The notes under the pieces are model-generated. The model ran no database searches. It saw only the letters and a program-made list of their open reading frames with translations, and was not told the origin of the DNA. 20,395 nt of DNA, from contig JAEWCY010000102.1 in NCBI GenBank assembly GCA_023390395.1, forward strand, positions 1-20,395, given 5' to 3'. Shown piece by piece: positions 7,811-18,103 of this stretch. Position numbers and translations under genes: made by a program. Origin of the DNA: Pseudomonadota bacterium (GTDB taxonomy: Bacteria; Desulfobacterota; Desulfovibrionia; Desulfovibrionales; Desulfovibrionaceae). How positions within the stretch are numbered: the first letter of the stretch is position 1; every line of letters begins with the position of its first letter.

Positions 7811-8935
7811 CGGGCGCGCCGGCAGTCCCGACCGCCGCGGCCGCCGCGGCCATTTGCGCCCGACCGCCCGCGCCCTCGTCCCGGCCTGCGCCCTGTGTCT
7901 CCTGTGCCTCTCCGGCGCGGCCTGCAGCCGCGGCGACGAGCCGCCCAAGGCCACGTCGTCGGAGCTGTCGCCGGCCGACATCTTCTCCCGGCGCGCCCCC
8001 AAGCCGGCCCCGGAGCCGGCCAAGGCGGAAAGGGCCAAGCGCTTCCTGGTCGTCGGCGACTCCCTGTCCATCAGCCTCGGCGAACAGCTCGAAAAGGCCC
8101 TGGCCGGCATGCCGGGCCTCGACTTCGCCCGCGACGGCACCAAATCCACCGGCCTCACCCGGCCCGAGCTCCTCGACTGGCCGGCCCGGCTGCGCGAGCG
8201 CGTGTCCCGGGAAGCCCCGGACATCGTGGTGGTCATGCTCGGGGCCAACGACGTCATGCCCGTGGAAGGCCCGGACGGAACGCGCGTCTATTTCGACAAC
8301 CCGGCCTGGATCGAGGCCTACGCGGCCAAGGCCCGGGAGATCGTGGCCATCTGCCGCGCCGCCAATCCGAAGGCGCATGTCTACTGGCTGGGCGTGCCCT
8401 CCATGGGCGAGGCGTCCCTGGCCGCCGGGACAAGGCAGGTCAACGCCGCCCTTTCCGGCATGTGCGCGGCCATGGACGGCTGCCGGTTCGTGGACGCCCT
8501 GGCCCCCTTTTCCGACTCCGAGGGACGCTTCAGCCGCCACGGCCGCGACCGGGCCACGGGCGAAACCGTGCTGCTGCGCACCCCGGACGGCGTGCACCTG
8601 ACCGACGCCGGGGCGAAGCTCCTGGGCGGCGTGGCCCTGGCCGCCGTGGCCGAAGGGGAGAAGCTCCCCCAAAGCGCCGGCGTGGACGAGCTTCGCGCCT
8701 ACGCCCGGGACGTGCGCCCCGTGGCCGAGGCCGCGCCGGAACCTACCCGGGAGCCCGCGCCCCCCAAGGCCAAGCCGAGCGGCAAGACCTATGCCGTGAA
8801 AAAGGGCGACACCGTCCTCGGCATCGCCCGTAAGCTCGGGATTCCCGCCGCCGACCTGGCCGCCGTCAACCCGGGCGTGGATTCCGCTCGCCTGTCCCTG
8901 GGCCAGGAGCTGCGCATTCCCCAGAAGCGCAAGCG

Positions 8936-8939
<4 letters not shown>
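7785..8939 (+). CDS. SGNH hydrolase with C-terminal LysM domain (paralogue 3)
   Basis: 384 residues from the ATG at 7785. A long Arg-rich N-terminus precedes a hydrophobic stretch (about 30-46) ending in LSGAAC at Cys47. This could be a lipoprotein signal, but the -3 residue is Gly, so the lipobox is non-canonical. The hydrolase domain has GDSL with catalytic S93, GAND at 153-156 and PDGVHLT with D268 and H271. A Pro/Lys linker leads to a LysM domain at about 334-379 (YAVKKGDTVLGIARKLGI...), which binds N-acetylglucosamine polymers such as peptidoglycan. The start is uncertain: in-frame ATGs lie at 7749 and 7776, and a TTG at 7854 would give a tidier signal peptide. It overlaps paralogue 2 by 26 bases; its stop overlaps the opposing kinase stop. 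Confidence 0.88.
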
Positions 8940-11932
<2,993 letters not shown>

Positions 11933-12097
11933 CACGACACGCCCATCCTCGGATGCGGCCCCCGGAAAACCAGGAGAGACAGCTGTTGACGCGAGGTTAC
12001 TCCACTGCATCGCACCCTAGCACCGCCGCCCGAGAAAAAAAAGCCACTCCTCCTTTTCCATGACAAGACGCGTACGCCGAGAGCGGTCCCGCCGGTC

Positions 12098-13465
12098 TCA
12101 ATCCTCGCCGTACTTCTTGAGCTTCTTGTGCAGTGTGGCTCGCGTGATGCCGAGCACCCGGGCCGCCTCGCTCTTGTTGCCGGCACAGGAATCGAGCGTG
12201 GCCAGGATGACCTCGCGCTCCACGTCGTCCAGGGGCCGGCCGGCCAGGCCGCCAGCGCCGGCCTCGGGCGCGGCGGCGGTCGCCGACGGGGCCTCGCGGG
12301 GATCGCAAAGGGGCAGTTCGCGCTCGGTGACGTATTCGCCGACGGACAGGATCACGGCCCGCTCCACGGCGTTTTCGAGCTCGCGCACGTTGCCCGGCCA
12401 GGCGCAACGCACCAGGTGGTCCATGGCCGCCGGGGTGAAGCCCTTGATGCGTTTGCGGTTTTTTTCGGCGAACCGGCCGAGGAAGAACTGGGCCAGAAGC
12501 GGAATGTCCTCGGCGCGCTCGCGAAGGGGCGGCACCGGCACGGACACCACGTTGAGGCGGTAGTAGAGGTCTTCGCGGAAGCGCCCGGCCTCGACCTCCT
12601 TTTTGAGGTCGCGGTTGGTGGCGGCCAGGATGCGTACGTCCACGCCGATGGGCTTGTCGCCGCCCACCCGCTGGATCTCGCGCTCCTGGATGACGCGCAG
12701 GAGCTTGGCCTGGATGGGCTGGGCGATCTCGCCGATCTCGTCGAGGAAGATGGAGCCCTTGTCCGCGGCCATGAACCGGCCTTCGCGGCGGCGTTCGGCC
12801 CCGGTGAAGGCCCCCTTCTCGTGGCCGAAGAGTTCGGATTCGAGCAGGGTTTCGCTTAAGGCCGCGCAGTTGACCGCCACCAGCGGCCCGGCCGAGCGGG
12901 CGCTGCCGGCATGGATGGCCCGGGCCACGAGTTCCTTGCCCGTGCCGGATTCCCCGGTGATGAGCGCCGTGGCCTCGGTGGGGGCGACCATGCCGATGAG
13001 AGTGAAGAGTTCGCGCATGGCCCGGCTGGCCCCGATGATCTCCGGCCCGGCCGGGGCGTCGGCCAGCTTGCGCCGCAGCTTCTCGTTCTCGGCGGCCAGG
13101 CGCATGTGGTCCAGGGCCCGGTCCAGGGTCAGACGCAGCACGTCGAGGTCGAGCGGCTTGGTCAGGTAGTCGTAGGCCCCCTTTTTGAGCGCGGCCACGG
13201 CCGTCTCCACCGAGGAATAGGCCGTCATGATGACCACCGGCACGGCCGGGTTGTATTCCTTGATGCGCGAAAGCGCCTCCATGCCGCCCATGCCGGCCAT
13301 GCGCACGTCGAGCAGCGCCGCGTCGTAGGCCTTGGCCCGCACCATCTCCACGGCCGTCTCCCCGTCCGTGGCCCCTTCCGGGGCGAAGCCCCAGCCGGAA
13401 AGCACGGTGCGCAGCATGGACAGGTGTCCGGGATCGTCGTCAACCACGAGTATCTTCGCCTGCAT
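12098..13465 (-). CDS. Sigma54-dependent response regulator (ZraR/AtoC type)
   Basis: Transcription activator of sigma54 promoters. The 455 residues comprise a receiver domain (1-120; acidic DDD at 9-11, phospho-acceptor D53, K103 in LTKPLD), an AAA+ domain (about 142-370) with Walker A GESGTGKE at 171-178, the sigma54-contact loop GAFTGA at 218-223, Walker B IFLDE at 239-243 and the WPGNVREL motif, and a Fis-type helix-turn-helix at about 415-450 (NKSEAARVLGITRATLHKKL). The ATG at 13465 is preferred over an open frame further upstream because the receiver domain begins directly there and GGAG lies six bases before it. It overlaps the end of the kinase gene by 26 bases, so the two are translationally coupled and form a cognate pair. 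Likely target: the sigma54 promoter at 15488-15503. Confidence 0.95.
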   Translation of the reverse strand: MQAKILVVDDDPGHLSMLRTVLSGWGFAPEGATDGETAVEMVRAKAYDAALLDVRMAGMGGMEALSRIKEYNPAVPVVIMTAYSSVETAVAALKKGAYDYLTKPLDLDVLRLTLDRALDHMRLAAENEKLRRKLADAPAGPEIIGASRAMRELFTLIGMVAPTEATALITGESGTGKELVARAIHAGSARSAGPLVAVNCAALSETLLESELFGHEKGAFTGAERRREGRFMAADKGSIFLDEIGEIAQPIQAKLLRVIQEREIQRVGGDKPIGVDVRILAATNRDLKKEVEAGRFREDLYYRLNVVSVPVPPLRERAEDIPLLAQFFLGRFAEKNRKRIKGFTPAAMDHLVRCAWPGNVRELENAVERAVILSVGEYVTERELPLCDPREAPSATAAAPEAGAGGLAGRPLDDVEREVILATLDSCAGNKSEAARVLGITRATLHKKLKKYGED

Positions 13466-15248
13466 CCTCTTCTCCGTTTTGCGCGGCCCCGCCCGAGACG
13501 GGCAAAAAGACCGTGGCCAGGGTGCCGCCATGAGGCCTGGGGGAAAGCACGATCTCGCCGCCGTGGGCCGCCACGATCTTGTGGGCGATGGGCAGCCCCA
13601 GGCCCGTGCCGCTGGCCTTGGTGGTGTAATAGGGGTCGAATATGCGGTCGCGGTCGGCGGCGTCGATGCCGCCGCCGTCGTCGGCCACGGACACGAAGGC
13701 CCGGCCGTCCGGGGCCATCCCCGTGGCCAGGCCCAGGACGCCGCCGGAATCCATGGCCTGGATGGCGTTTATGCACAAGTTGAGCAGGGCCTGGGACAGC
13801 CTGTCCGGATCGGCCTGAATTTCGGGGCCCTGGCCCACCTCTTCGAGATCGACCGTCACGCCCCGGGCCACGGCGTCGGGCCGGGTCAACCGGGCGGCGT
13901 GGGCGGCCAGGTCGGACAGGCGCACGGGCCGGCGCACCAGGTCCGAGGGGCGGGCGAACTCGATCAGTTCCGAGATGACGCGGTTTAAGCGATCCACCTC
14001 GCGCACCATGACCTCGGCCGCCTGCCGGTCCTCGCTGTCCGGGGCGAACTTGGCCCCGAAATAGGCGGCGTAGCCGCGTATGGAACTCAGCGGATTGCGG
14101 ATCTCGTGGGCCACGCCGGCGGCCAGGTTGCCCACGGCGGCGAGCTTTTCGCGACGCCGCACTTCGGCTTCCAGGCGGCGCACCTCGCGCAGATCGCGCA
14201 GCACGACGAGCGCCCCGACCACCGTGCCCTCCTCGGCGACGACAGACGAGACCGAGACGCCAAGCGGGGCCGCGTCGCCGCCGGCCAGCCGCAGGTCCAT
14301 CTCGCGCTCGCCGGCGTCGGCCGCGGCCAGAAGGCCCCGGGGCAGCACCTCGGCCGCGTCCCGGCCGGTCAACCCGCCCGGGGCGACCCCGGCCAGGGCC
14401 TCGGCTGCGCCGTTGGCCATGGCCACCCGGCCGTCCGGGGATACGAGCAGAAGCCCGGCCGGCATGGCCGCCACCACTTCCGAGGCCAGGGCCGCGGTGT
14501 GGCGCAGGGCCTTTTTCTGGGCCCGGTAGCTCTGGGCCCAAAAGAGGGCCAGCACGCCGCCGAGGCCAAGCACGAGGAGCACCGCCGCCGTGGTCAGGGT
14601 GTTTTGCAGGTCCGCCCGACGGGCGGCCTCGATGGGGGCCACGTCCAGGCCCACGAAGATGTCCAGCGGCACGCCGCGCAGATCGCGCCGCCCGCCCGGC
14701 GCGTCGCAGTCGTCGGTGCAGAAAAAGGATTTGTCGCGCATGGGCCCAAGCCCGTGCATGCCGTGGGGGCCACGACCGCCGAGGGAGGGCACGAAGCGGC
14801 GGTAGACCAGGAAGGATTGCCGGCCGTCCTCCTCCTCCCGGGCCAGCCGCCATTTTTCCGTGGCGTCCGGGGCGAGCTTGGCCATGACCTCGGGGGGGAA
14901 AAGCTCCTGGCCGATGCGGCCGGCGTCGTTGTGGGCCACGATGCGGCCGTCGGCGTCGGTGACGGCGATGTAGAAGATGCCGGGCTGGTCGGCCATTTCC
15001 TCAAGGAGATGCTGGAGGCGGATCTCCGCGCCGAAGCCGCCGCGCATGCCGGTGCGCGCGCCAGCCTCGAAGGACTTGATGAGCGCCGCGCCTTTTTCCA
15101 GCAACAACTGGGTCATGTACTGCTTCTCCCGGCCCAGGTCGATGACGGCCATGGCCACCACCACCGCCGCCAGGATGCCGGCCGCGCCGATGACCAGGAG
15201 CGGCGAGGACGCGCCGCCGAAAGGATTTTTCCTGCGAAAGCCCCACAT
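13440..15248 (-). CDS. Sensor histidine kinase (ZraS/HydH-like) with His/Met/Cys-rich periplasmic loop
   Basis: Membrane kinase of 602 residues paired with the overlapping sigma54 regulator. TM1 is about 16-37 and TM2 about 214-238; between them lies a periplasmic sensor with an sCache-like part (YIAVTDADGRIVAHND at 93-108) and a short insert at 158-183 containing H162, M164, H165, M170, C177 and C181. A PAS domain (about 250-352) precedes HisKA, with H381 in AHEIRNP, and the HATPase domain, with N494, D524 in ADDGGGID, and GTGLGL at 547-552. The layout matches the zinc-responsive ZraS family. The insert's H-x-M-H and C-x3-C spacing looks like metal or redox ligands; this is inference. The tail is acidic. 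No strong Shine-Dalgarno is seen at the ATG. Confidence 0.93.
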   Translation of the reverse strand: MWGFRRKNPFGGASSPLLVIGAAGILAAVVVAMAVIDLGREKQYMTQLLLEKGAALIKSFEAGARTGMRGGFGAEIRLQHLLEEMADQPGIFYIAVTDADGRIVAHNDAGRIGQELFPPEVMAKLAPDATEKWRLAREEEDGRQSFLVYRRFVPSLGGRGPHGMHGLGPMRDKSFFCTDDCDAPGGRRDLRGVPLDIFVGLDVAPIEAARRADLQNTLTTAAVLLVLGLGGVLALFWAQSYRAQKKALRHTAALASEVVAAMPAGLLLVSPDGRVAMANGAAEALAGVAPGGLTGRDAAEVLPRGLLAAADAGEREMDLRLAGGDAAPLGVSVSSVVAEEGTVVGALVVLRDLREVRRLEAEVRRREKLAAVGNLAAGVAHEIRNPLSSIRGYAAYFGAKFAPDSEDRQAAEVMVREVDRLNRVISELIEFARPSDLVRRPVRLSDLAAHAARLTRPDAVARGVTVDLEEVGQGPEIQADPDRLSQALLNLCINAIQAMDSGGVLGLATGMAPDGRAFVSVADDGGGIDAADRDRIFDPYYTTKASGTGLGLPIAHKIVAAHGGEIVLSPRPHGGTLATVFLPVSGGAAQNGEEDAGEDTRG

Positions 15249-15269
15249 GTCGGTCTCGTTTGGTTCCTT

Positions 15270-15296
15270 CGACCTGTATTGATTTCATACAGGTCG
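15270..15296. promoter_or_regulatory. Perfect inverted repeat, candidate operator or leader hairpin
   Basis: Two perfect 10-base arms, CGACCTGTAT (15270-15279) and ATACAGGTCG (15287-15296), are separated by a seven-base spacer. It lies 21 bases upstream of the sensor-kinase ATG and immediately downstream of its predicted transcription start. Arm length and spacing suit a dimeric regulator site, perhaps the ZraR-like protein (about 220 bases from the sigma54 promoter, a plausible enhancer distance) or an unrelated repressor. As RNA it would form a hairpin at the mRNA 5' end. Confidence 0.6.
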
Positions 15297-15303
15297 TCTT
15301 ATT

Positions 15304-15332
15304 TTAATACGGCAGCAGGCCCGTCCTGTCCA
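15304..15332 (-). promoter_or_regulatory. Sigma70-type promoter of the sensor kinase-regulator pair
   Basis: On the minus strand a -35 TGGACA (15327-15332, five of six) and a -10 TATTAA (15304-15309, four of six) are exactly 17 bases apart. Transcription would start near 15297, placing the 15270-15296 inverted repeat at the very start of the message. Confidence 0.6.
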
Positions 15333-15487
15333 GAAAGCAGACGCTTTTTCGCGGCTTCCTCCGCATTCGACGCCGGCCGCGACCGGGTCTGCATGGCTCG
15401 TTCCAGCGGCCGCATCGCGCCTATCGCCCCGGGATCGCGGGAAGGACGAAGCCCTGTCCGGCCGAAATCGCGCCGGGTCCTTGACCT

Positions 15488-15503
15488 TGGCATGTGGGTT
15501 GCT
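15488..15503 (+). promoter_or_regulatory. Sigma54 (-24/-12) promoter of the DUF2318-ABC operon
   Basis: TGGCATG (15488-15494), four bases, then TTGCT (15499-15503). The GG and GC dinucleotides have the 12-base register required by RpoN and match the TGGCAC-N5-TTGC consensus except for one base. The start point would be near 15514, about 80 bases before the ATG at 15594. A sigma54-activating regulator is encoded divergently next door, which strongly supports function. Confidence 0.8.
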
Positions 15504-15593
15504 ATTTCCAGGCGGTCAAACTTGACTTGTCTGGTACGGATTAAACCGTAACGGCCCAAGCGCCCCACCCGCAACCGCAAAGGAACACCTGTC

Positions 15594-16076
15594 ATGCCCC
15601 AGCTTCCCAGACCCGTCCGGACCGGCTTCGCCCTGTTCGCCCTTGTCCTCGCCCTGGCCGGGCTTTTCTCCCTGCCCGCCCCGGCCGAGGCCCTGTTCGG
15701 GCTTTTTTCCGACGTCAAGACGCTTTCGCCCAAAGACGACGCCGTGACCATCCCCCTGGCCGAGGTCTCGGACGGCAAGGCCCATTTCTACACGGTATCG
15801 GCCGGCGGCAAGGAGATCCGCTTCTTCGCGGTCAAGAGCCCGGACGGCAAGGTGCGCACGGCCTTCGACGCCTGCGACGTCTGCTTCCCGGAAAAGAAGG
15901 GCTACCGCCAGGAAGGGGAATTCATGGTCTGCGTCAACTGCGGCCGCCGCTTCCACGCGAGCAAGATCGGCGAGATCCATGGCGGGTGCAATCCGGCCCC
16001 GTTGGCGGCCGAGACCACGGGCGAGTCGCTTCGCGTCGCCGTGGCCGCCCTGGCCGCCGGCGGGCGCTTCTTCTAG
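15594..16076 (+). CDS. Exported DUF2318-like cysteine-cluster protein
   Basis: 160 residues. A Sec-type signal (about 1-33: basic start, hydrophobic core, AEA end) exports a small domain with C94-D-V-C97, then the KKGYRQEG segment, C113-V-N-C116, H121, H129 and C132 in GGCNPAPL. This cysteine layout is that of the DUF2318 family. These proteins are usually encoded beside FtsX-like permeases and ABC ATPases in FTR1/P19-type iron-uptake loci and are thought to carry metal or electrons on the periplasmic side; the biochemical role is not settled. Many DUF2318 proteins have extra membrane helices that are absent here. AAAGG at 15579-15583 serves as ribosome-binding site. It is the first gene behind the sigma54 promoter, and a permease and ATPase follow. 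Confidence 0.85.
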   Translation: MPQLPRPVRTGFALFALVLALAGLFSLPAPAEALFGLFSDVKTLSPKDDAVTIPLAEVSDGKAHFYTVSAGGKEIRFFAVKSPDGKVRTAFDACDVCFPEKKGYRQEGEFMVCVNCGRRFHASKIGEIHGGCNPAPLAAETTGESLRVAVAALAAGGRFF

Positions 16077-16090
16077 CCAAGGAGCGGGCC

Positions 16091-17254
16091 TTGAACATTC
16101 TCACCATCCCCCTGCGCAACCTGCGGCGCAAGCTCCTGCGCACCCTGCTCATGGTCGCGGTCTTTTCCATCGGCGTGGCCTCGGTCACGGCCCTGCTCGA
16201 GCTGTCCAAGGCCGTGGGCGAGAGCCTGGAGGAGAAGCTCGCCGCCTACGGGGCCAACATCCTGGTCACGCCCAAGACCGAGACGCTTTCCGTCAGCTAC
16301 GGCGGCATGGCCCTCGGCGACGTGTCCGTGGACATCCGCTCGCTCACGGAAGACCAGACCATCGCCGCCATAAACGGCATCCACCACAAGGATCGCTTAA
16401 GCGCCGTGGCCCCGAAGTTCGCCCTGCTCACCAAGGTCGGCGGGACGCCGGTCGGCGTGGTGGGCGTGGATTTCGACCAGGAGATGCGCATCAAGAGCTA
16501 CTGGCACGCCCAGACCGGCGATTTGCGCCTCGGCGAGGGCGAGATTCTCGCCGGCTCGGAGGCGGCGACGCGCCTGGGGCTCGCCCCGGGCGGCCAGGTG
16601 GTGGTGGAAGGAAAACCCTTCGCCGTCTCCGGCGTGCTCGGCCCCACGGGCTCGGGCGACGACGCCATGCTCTTTGCCGACCTGCACGCCCTGCAGCGGG
16701 CGGCCGGCCGGGAAAACCGGGTGCACTTCGTGGAGGTGGCGGCGCTGTGCTCGGGCTGCCCCATCGAGGAGATCACGGAGCAGCTCGCCGCCGCCCTGCC
16801 GGGCACGGACGTCAAGGCCATGGGGCAGGTGGTCAAAAGCCGCATGATGACCGTGGAGTTCGTCGAGCGCCTGGCCGTGGCCGTGTCCGGGGTCATCCTG
16901 CTCACGGCCTGCGTCATGATCGGGCTGTCGGTCTTCTCCTCGGTCAACGAACGCAAGAACGAGATCGGCCTGCTGCGGGCGCTCGGCTATTCCAAGGCCT
17001 CCATCTTCACGCTCATGAGCCTGGAGGGGGTGACGCTTGGGCTGGCGGCGGCCGTGGTGGGCCAGGCGGCCGGATACGCCGCGAGTTCCCGGCTCATGGC
17101 CCTGCTCGACCTCGGCGCGGCCGCGCCGGCTTTTGCCCCGGCCCAGTTCGCGGCCGTGTTCGCGGCCGTGGCCCTGCTCTCGGTCCTGGCCTCCCTGCCG
17201 CCGGCCCTGGCCGCCGCGCGCATCGAGCCGTCCCAGGCCCTGGTCATGCTCTAA
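16091..17254 (+). CDS. ABC transporter permease, MacB/FtsX type
   Basis: 387 residues with the MacB-PCD/FtsX layout: TM1 at about 18-38, a large periplasmic domain (about 40-255), then three C-terminal helices (about 262-282, 305-332, 352-375) flanking the cytoplasmic motif NERKNEIGLLRALGYSK at 286-302. Such permeases use mechanotransmission to move substrates or proteins on the periplasmic side rather than importing through the membrane. The start is a TTG at 16091, chosen because AAGGAG (16079-16084) lies six bases before it and it begins MNILTIPLRNLRRKLLRT, typical of the family; no ATG fits. The periplasmic domain carries C220-S-G-C223, unusual for MacB proteins. It follows the DUF2318 gene by 14 bases. 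Confidence 0.92.
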   Translation: MNILTIPLRNLRRKLLRTLLMVAVFSIGVASVTALLELSKAVGESLEEKLAAYGANILVTPKTETLSVSYGGMALGDVSVDIRSLTEDQTIAAINGIHHKDRLSAVAPKFALLTKVGGTPVGVVGVDFDQEMRIKSYWHAQTGDLRLGEGEILAGSEAATRLGLAPGGQVVVEGKPFAVSGVLGPTGSGDDAMLFADLHALQRAAGRENRVHFVEVAALCSGCPIEEITEQLAAALPGTDVKAMGQVVKSRMMTVEFVERLAVAVSGVILLTACVMIGLSVFSSVNERKNEIGLLRALGYSKASIFTLMSLEGVTLGLAAAVVGQAAGYAASSRLMALLDLGAAAPAFAPAQFAAVFAAVALLSVLASLPPALAAARIEPSQALVML

Positions 17255-17280
17255 CACGCCAGAAAAAGGAATACATCTCC

Positions 17281-17952
17281 ATGCTGCTCGCCGAGGACGT
17301 CATCAAAAGCTACGCCGCCAAGGACCAGGCCGCCCCCGTGCTGCGGGGCGTGTCGCTTTCCGTCTCGCCGGGGGAGTTCGTCTGCATCGTGGGCCGTTCG
17401 GGCTCGGGCAAGTCCACCCTGCTCAACATCCTTTCGAGCCTGCTCTCCCCGGACGCCGGGACCGTGCGCTACAAGGGGCGCGACCTGGCCGCCATGGGCG
17501 AGGGCGAACGCAACAAGCTGCGGGCCACGGACTTCTCCATGGTCTTCCAGATGCATCACCTGCTCCCCTATCTGACGGCCCGGGAGAACGTGCTCGCGCC
17601 CTTTCTGTCCGGGCTGCGCCCGGTGTCCGCCGCCCGCCGCCGCCAGGCCCTCGCTTGCCTCGACCGGGTGGGACTGGCCGACAAGGCCGACCGGCTGCCG
17701 GGCGCGCTCTCCGGCGGCGAGCGCCAGCGCGTGGCCATCGCCCGGGCCCTGGTCACCGAACCGGGCATCGTCTTCGCCGACGAGCCCACGGGCAGCCTCG
17801 ACGGCGACACCGGCGGCCAGATCATGGACATCCTGTCGCGGCTCAACGCCGACGGCCTGACCGTGGTCATGGTCACCCACGAACCCGACTACGCGGCCAT
17901 GGCCTCCCGGGTCGTCGAGATGCGCGACGGGAGGATCACCGCCGCCCATTGA
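17281..17952 (+). CDS. ABC transporter ATPase, LolD/MacB type
   Basis: 223 residues, the energy subunit for the preceding permease. Walker A GRSGSGKST at about 38-46, a Q-loop with FQMHHLLPYLTARENV, signature LSGGERQR, Walker B IVFADEP, D-loop SLDG and switch His in VTHE are all intact and fit the MacB/LolD subfamily. The frame is open far upstream, but that part is an out-of-frame shadow of the permease. The ATG at 17281 has AAAAAGGAA about eight bases before it and begins with the usual LLAEDVIKSY. It lies 26 bases after the permease stop, the third gene of the sigma54-controlled operon. No clear terminator was found in the 151 bases that follow. Confidence 0.94.
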   Translation: MLLAEDVIKSYAAKDQAAPVLRGVSLSVSPGEFVCIVGRSGSGKSTLLNILSSLLSPDAGTVRYKGRDLAAMGEGERNKLRATDFSMVFQMHHLLPYLTARENVLAPFLSGLRPVSAARRRQALACLDRVGLADKADRLPGALSGGERQRVAIARALVTEPGIVFADEPTGSLDGDTGGQIMDILSRLNADGLTVVMVTHEPDYAAMASRVVEMRDGRITAAH

Positions 17953-18015
17953 CCACGGGCCGTCCCTTCGCGCCCCATTCGCCACGCGAGACGTCGCGAA
18001 TTCACGCAAGGCCGT

Positions 18016-18045
18016 TTGACAAACGCCCTTCCGCCCCTTTAGGAA
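18016..18045 (+). promoter_or_regulatory. Possible sigma70 promoter of the chemotaxis receptor
   Basis: A perfect -35 TTGACA (18016-18021) is followed after 18 bases by a weak -10 TAGGAA (18040-18045). No sigma28 (flagellar) promoter was recognised in the 151-base gap. The good -35 but poor -10 suggests an assisted or weak promoter. Confidence 0.35.
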
Positions 18046-18103
18046 TCTTGAATTTTGGTATGGTAAACGCCTTGTGCAACACCGGCTCTCGGGGGAGGGA
18101 AAT

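Noticed and set aside
7911..7928. Definite lipoprotein call for the LysM hydrolase
   Set aside because: The residue at -3 from Cys47 is Gly, not the Leu/Val/Ile expected of a lipobox, so it is left as a possibility only.
14106..15551. 481-codon plus-strand open frame crossing the intergenic region
   Set aside because: Mostly antisense to the sensor kinase, and it runs through the sigma54 promoter; no domain or ribosome-binding site.
15979..17280. Upstream extension of the ABC ATPase frame (434 codons)
   Set aside because: Out-of-frame shadow of the permease; the ATPase family start with its ribosome-binding site is at 17281.
17985..17998. Small hairpin CGCGA-GACG-TCGCG as terminator of the ABC operon
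   Set aside because: Only five base pairs and no T-run.
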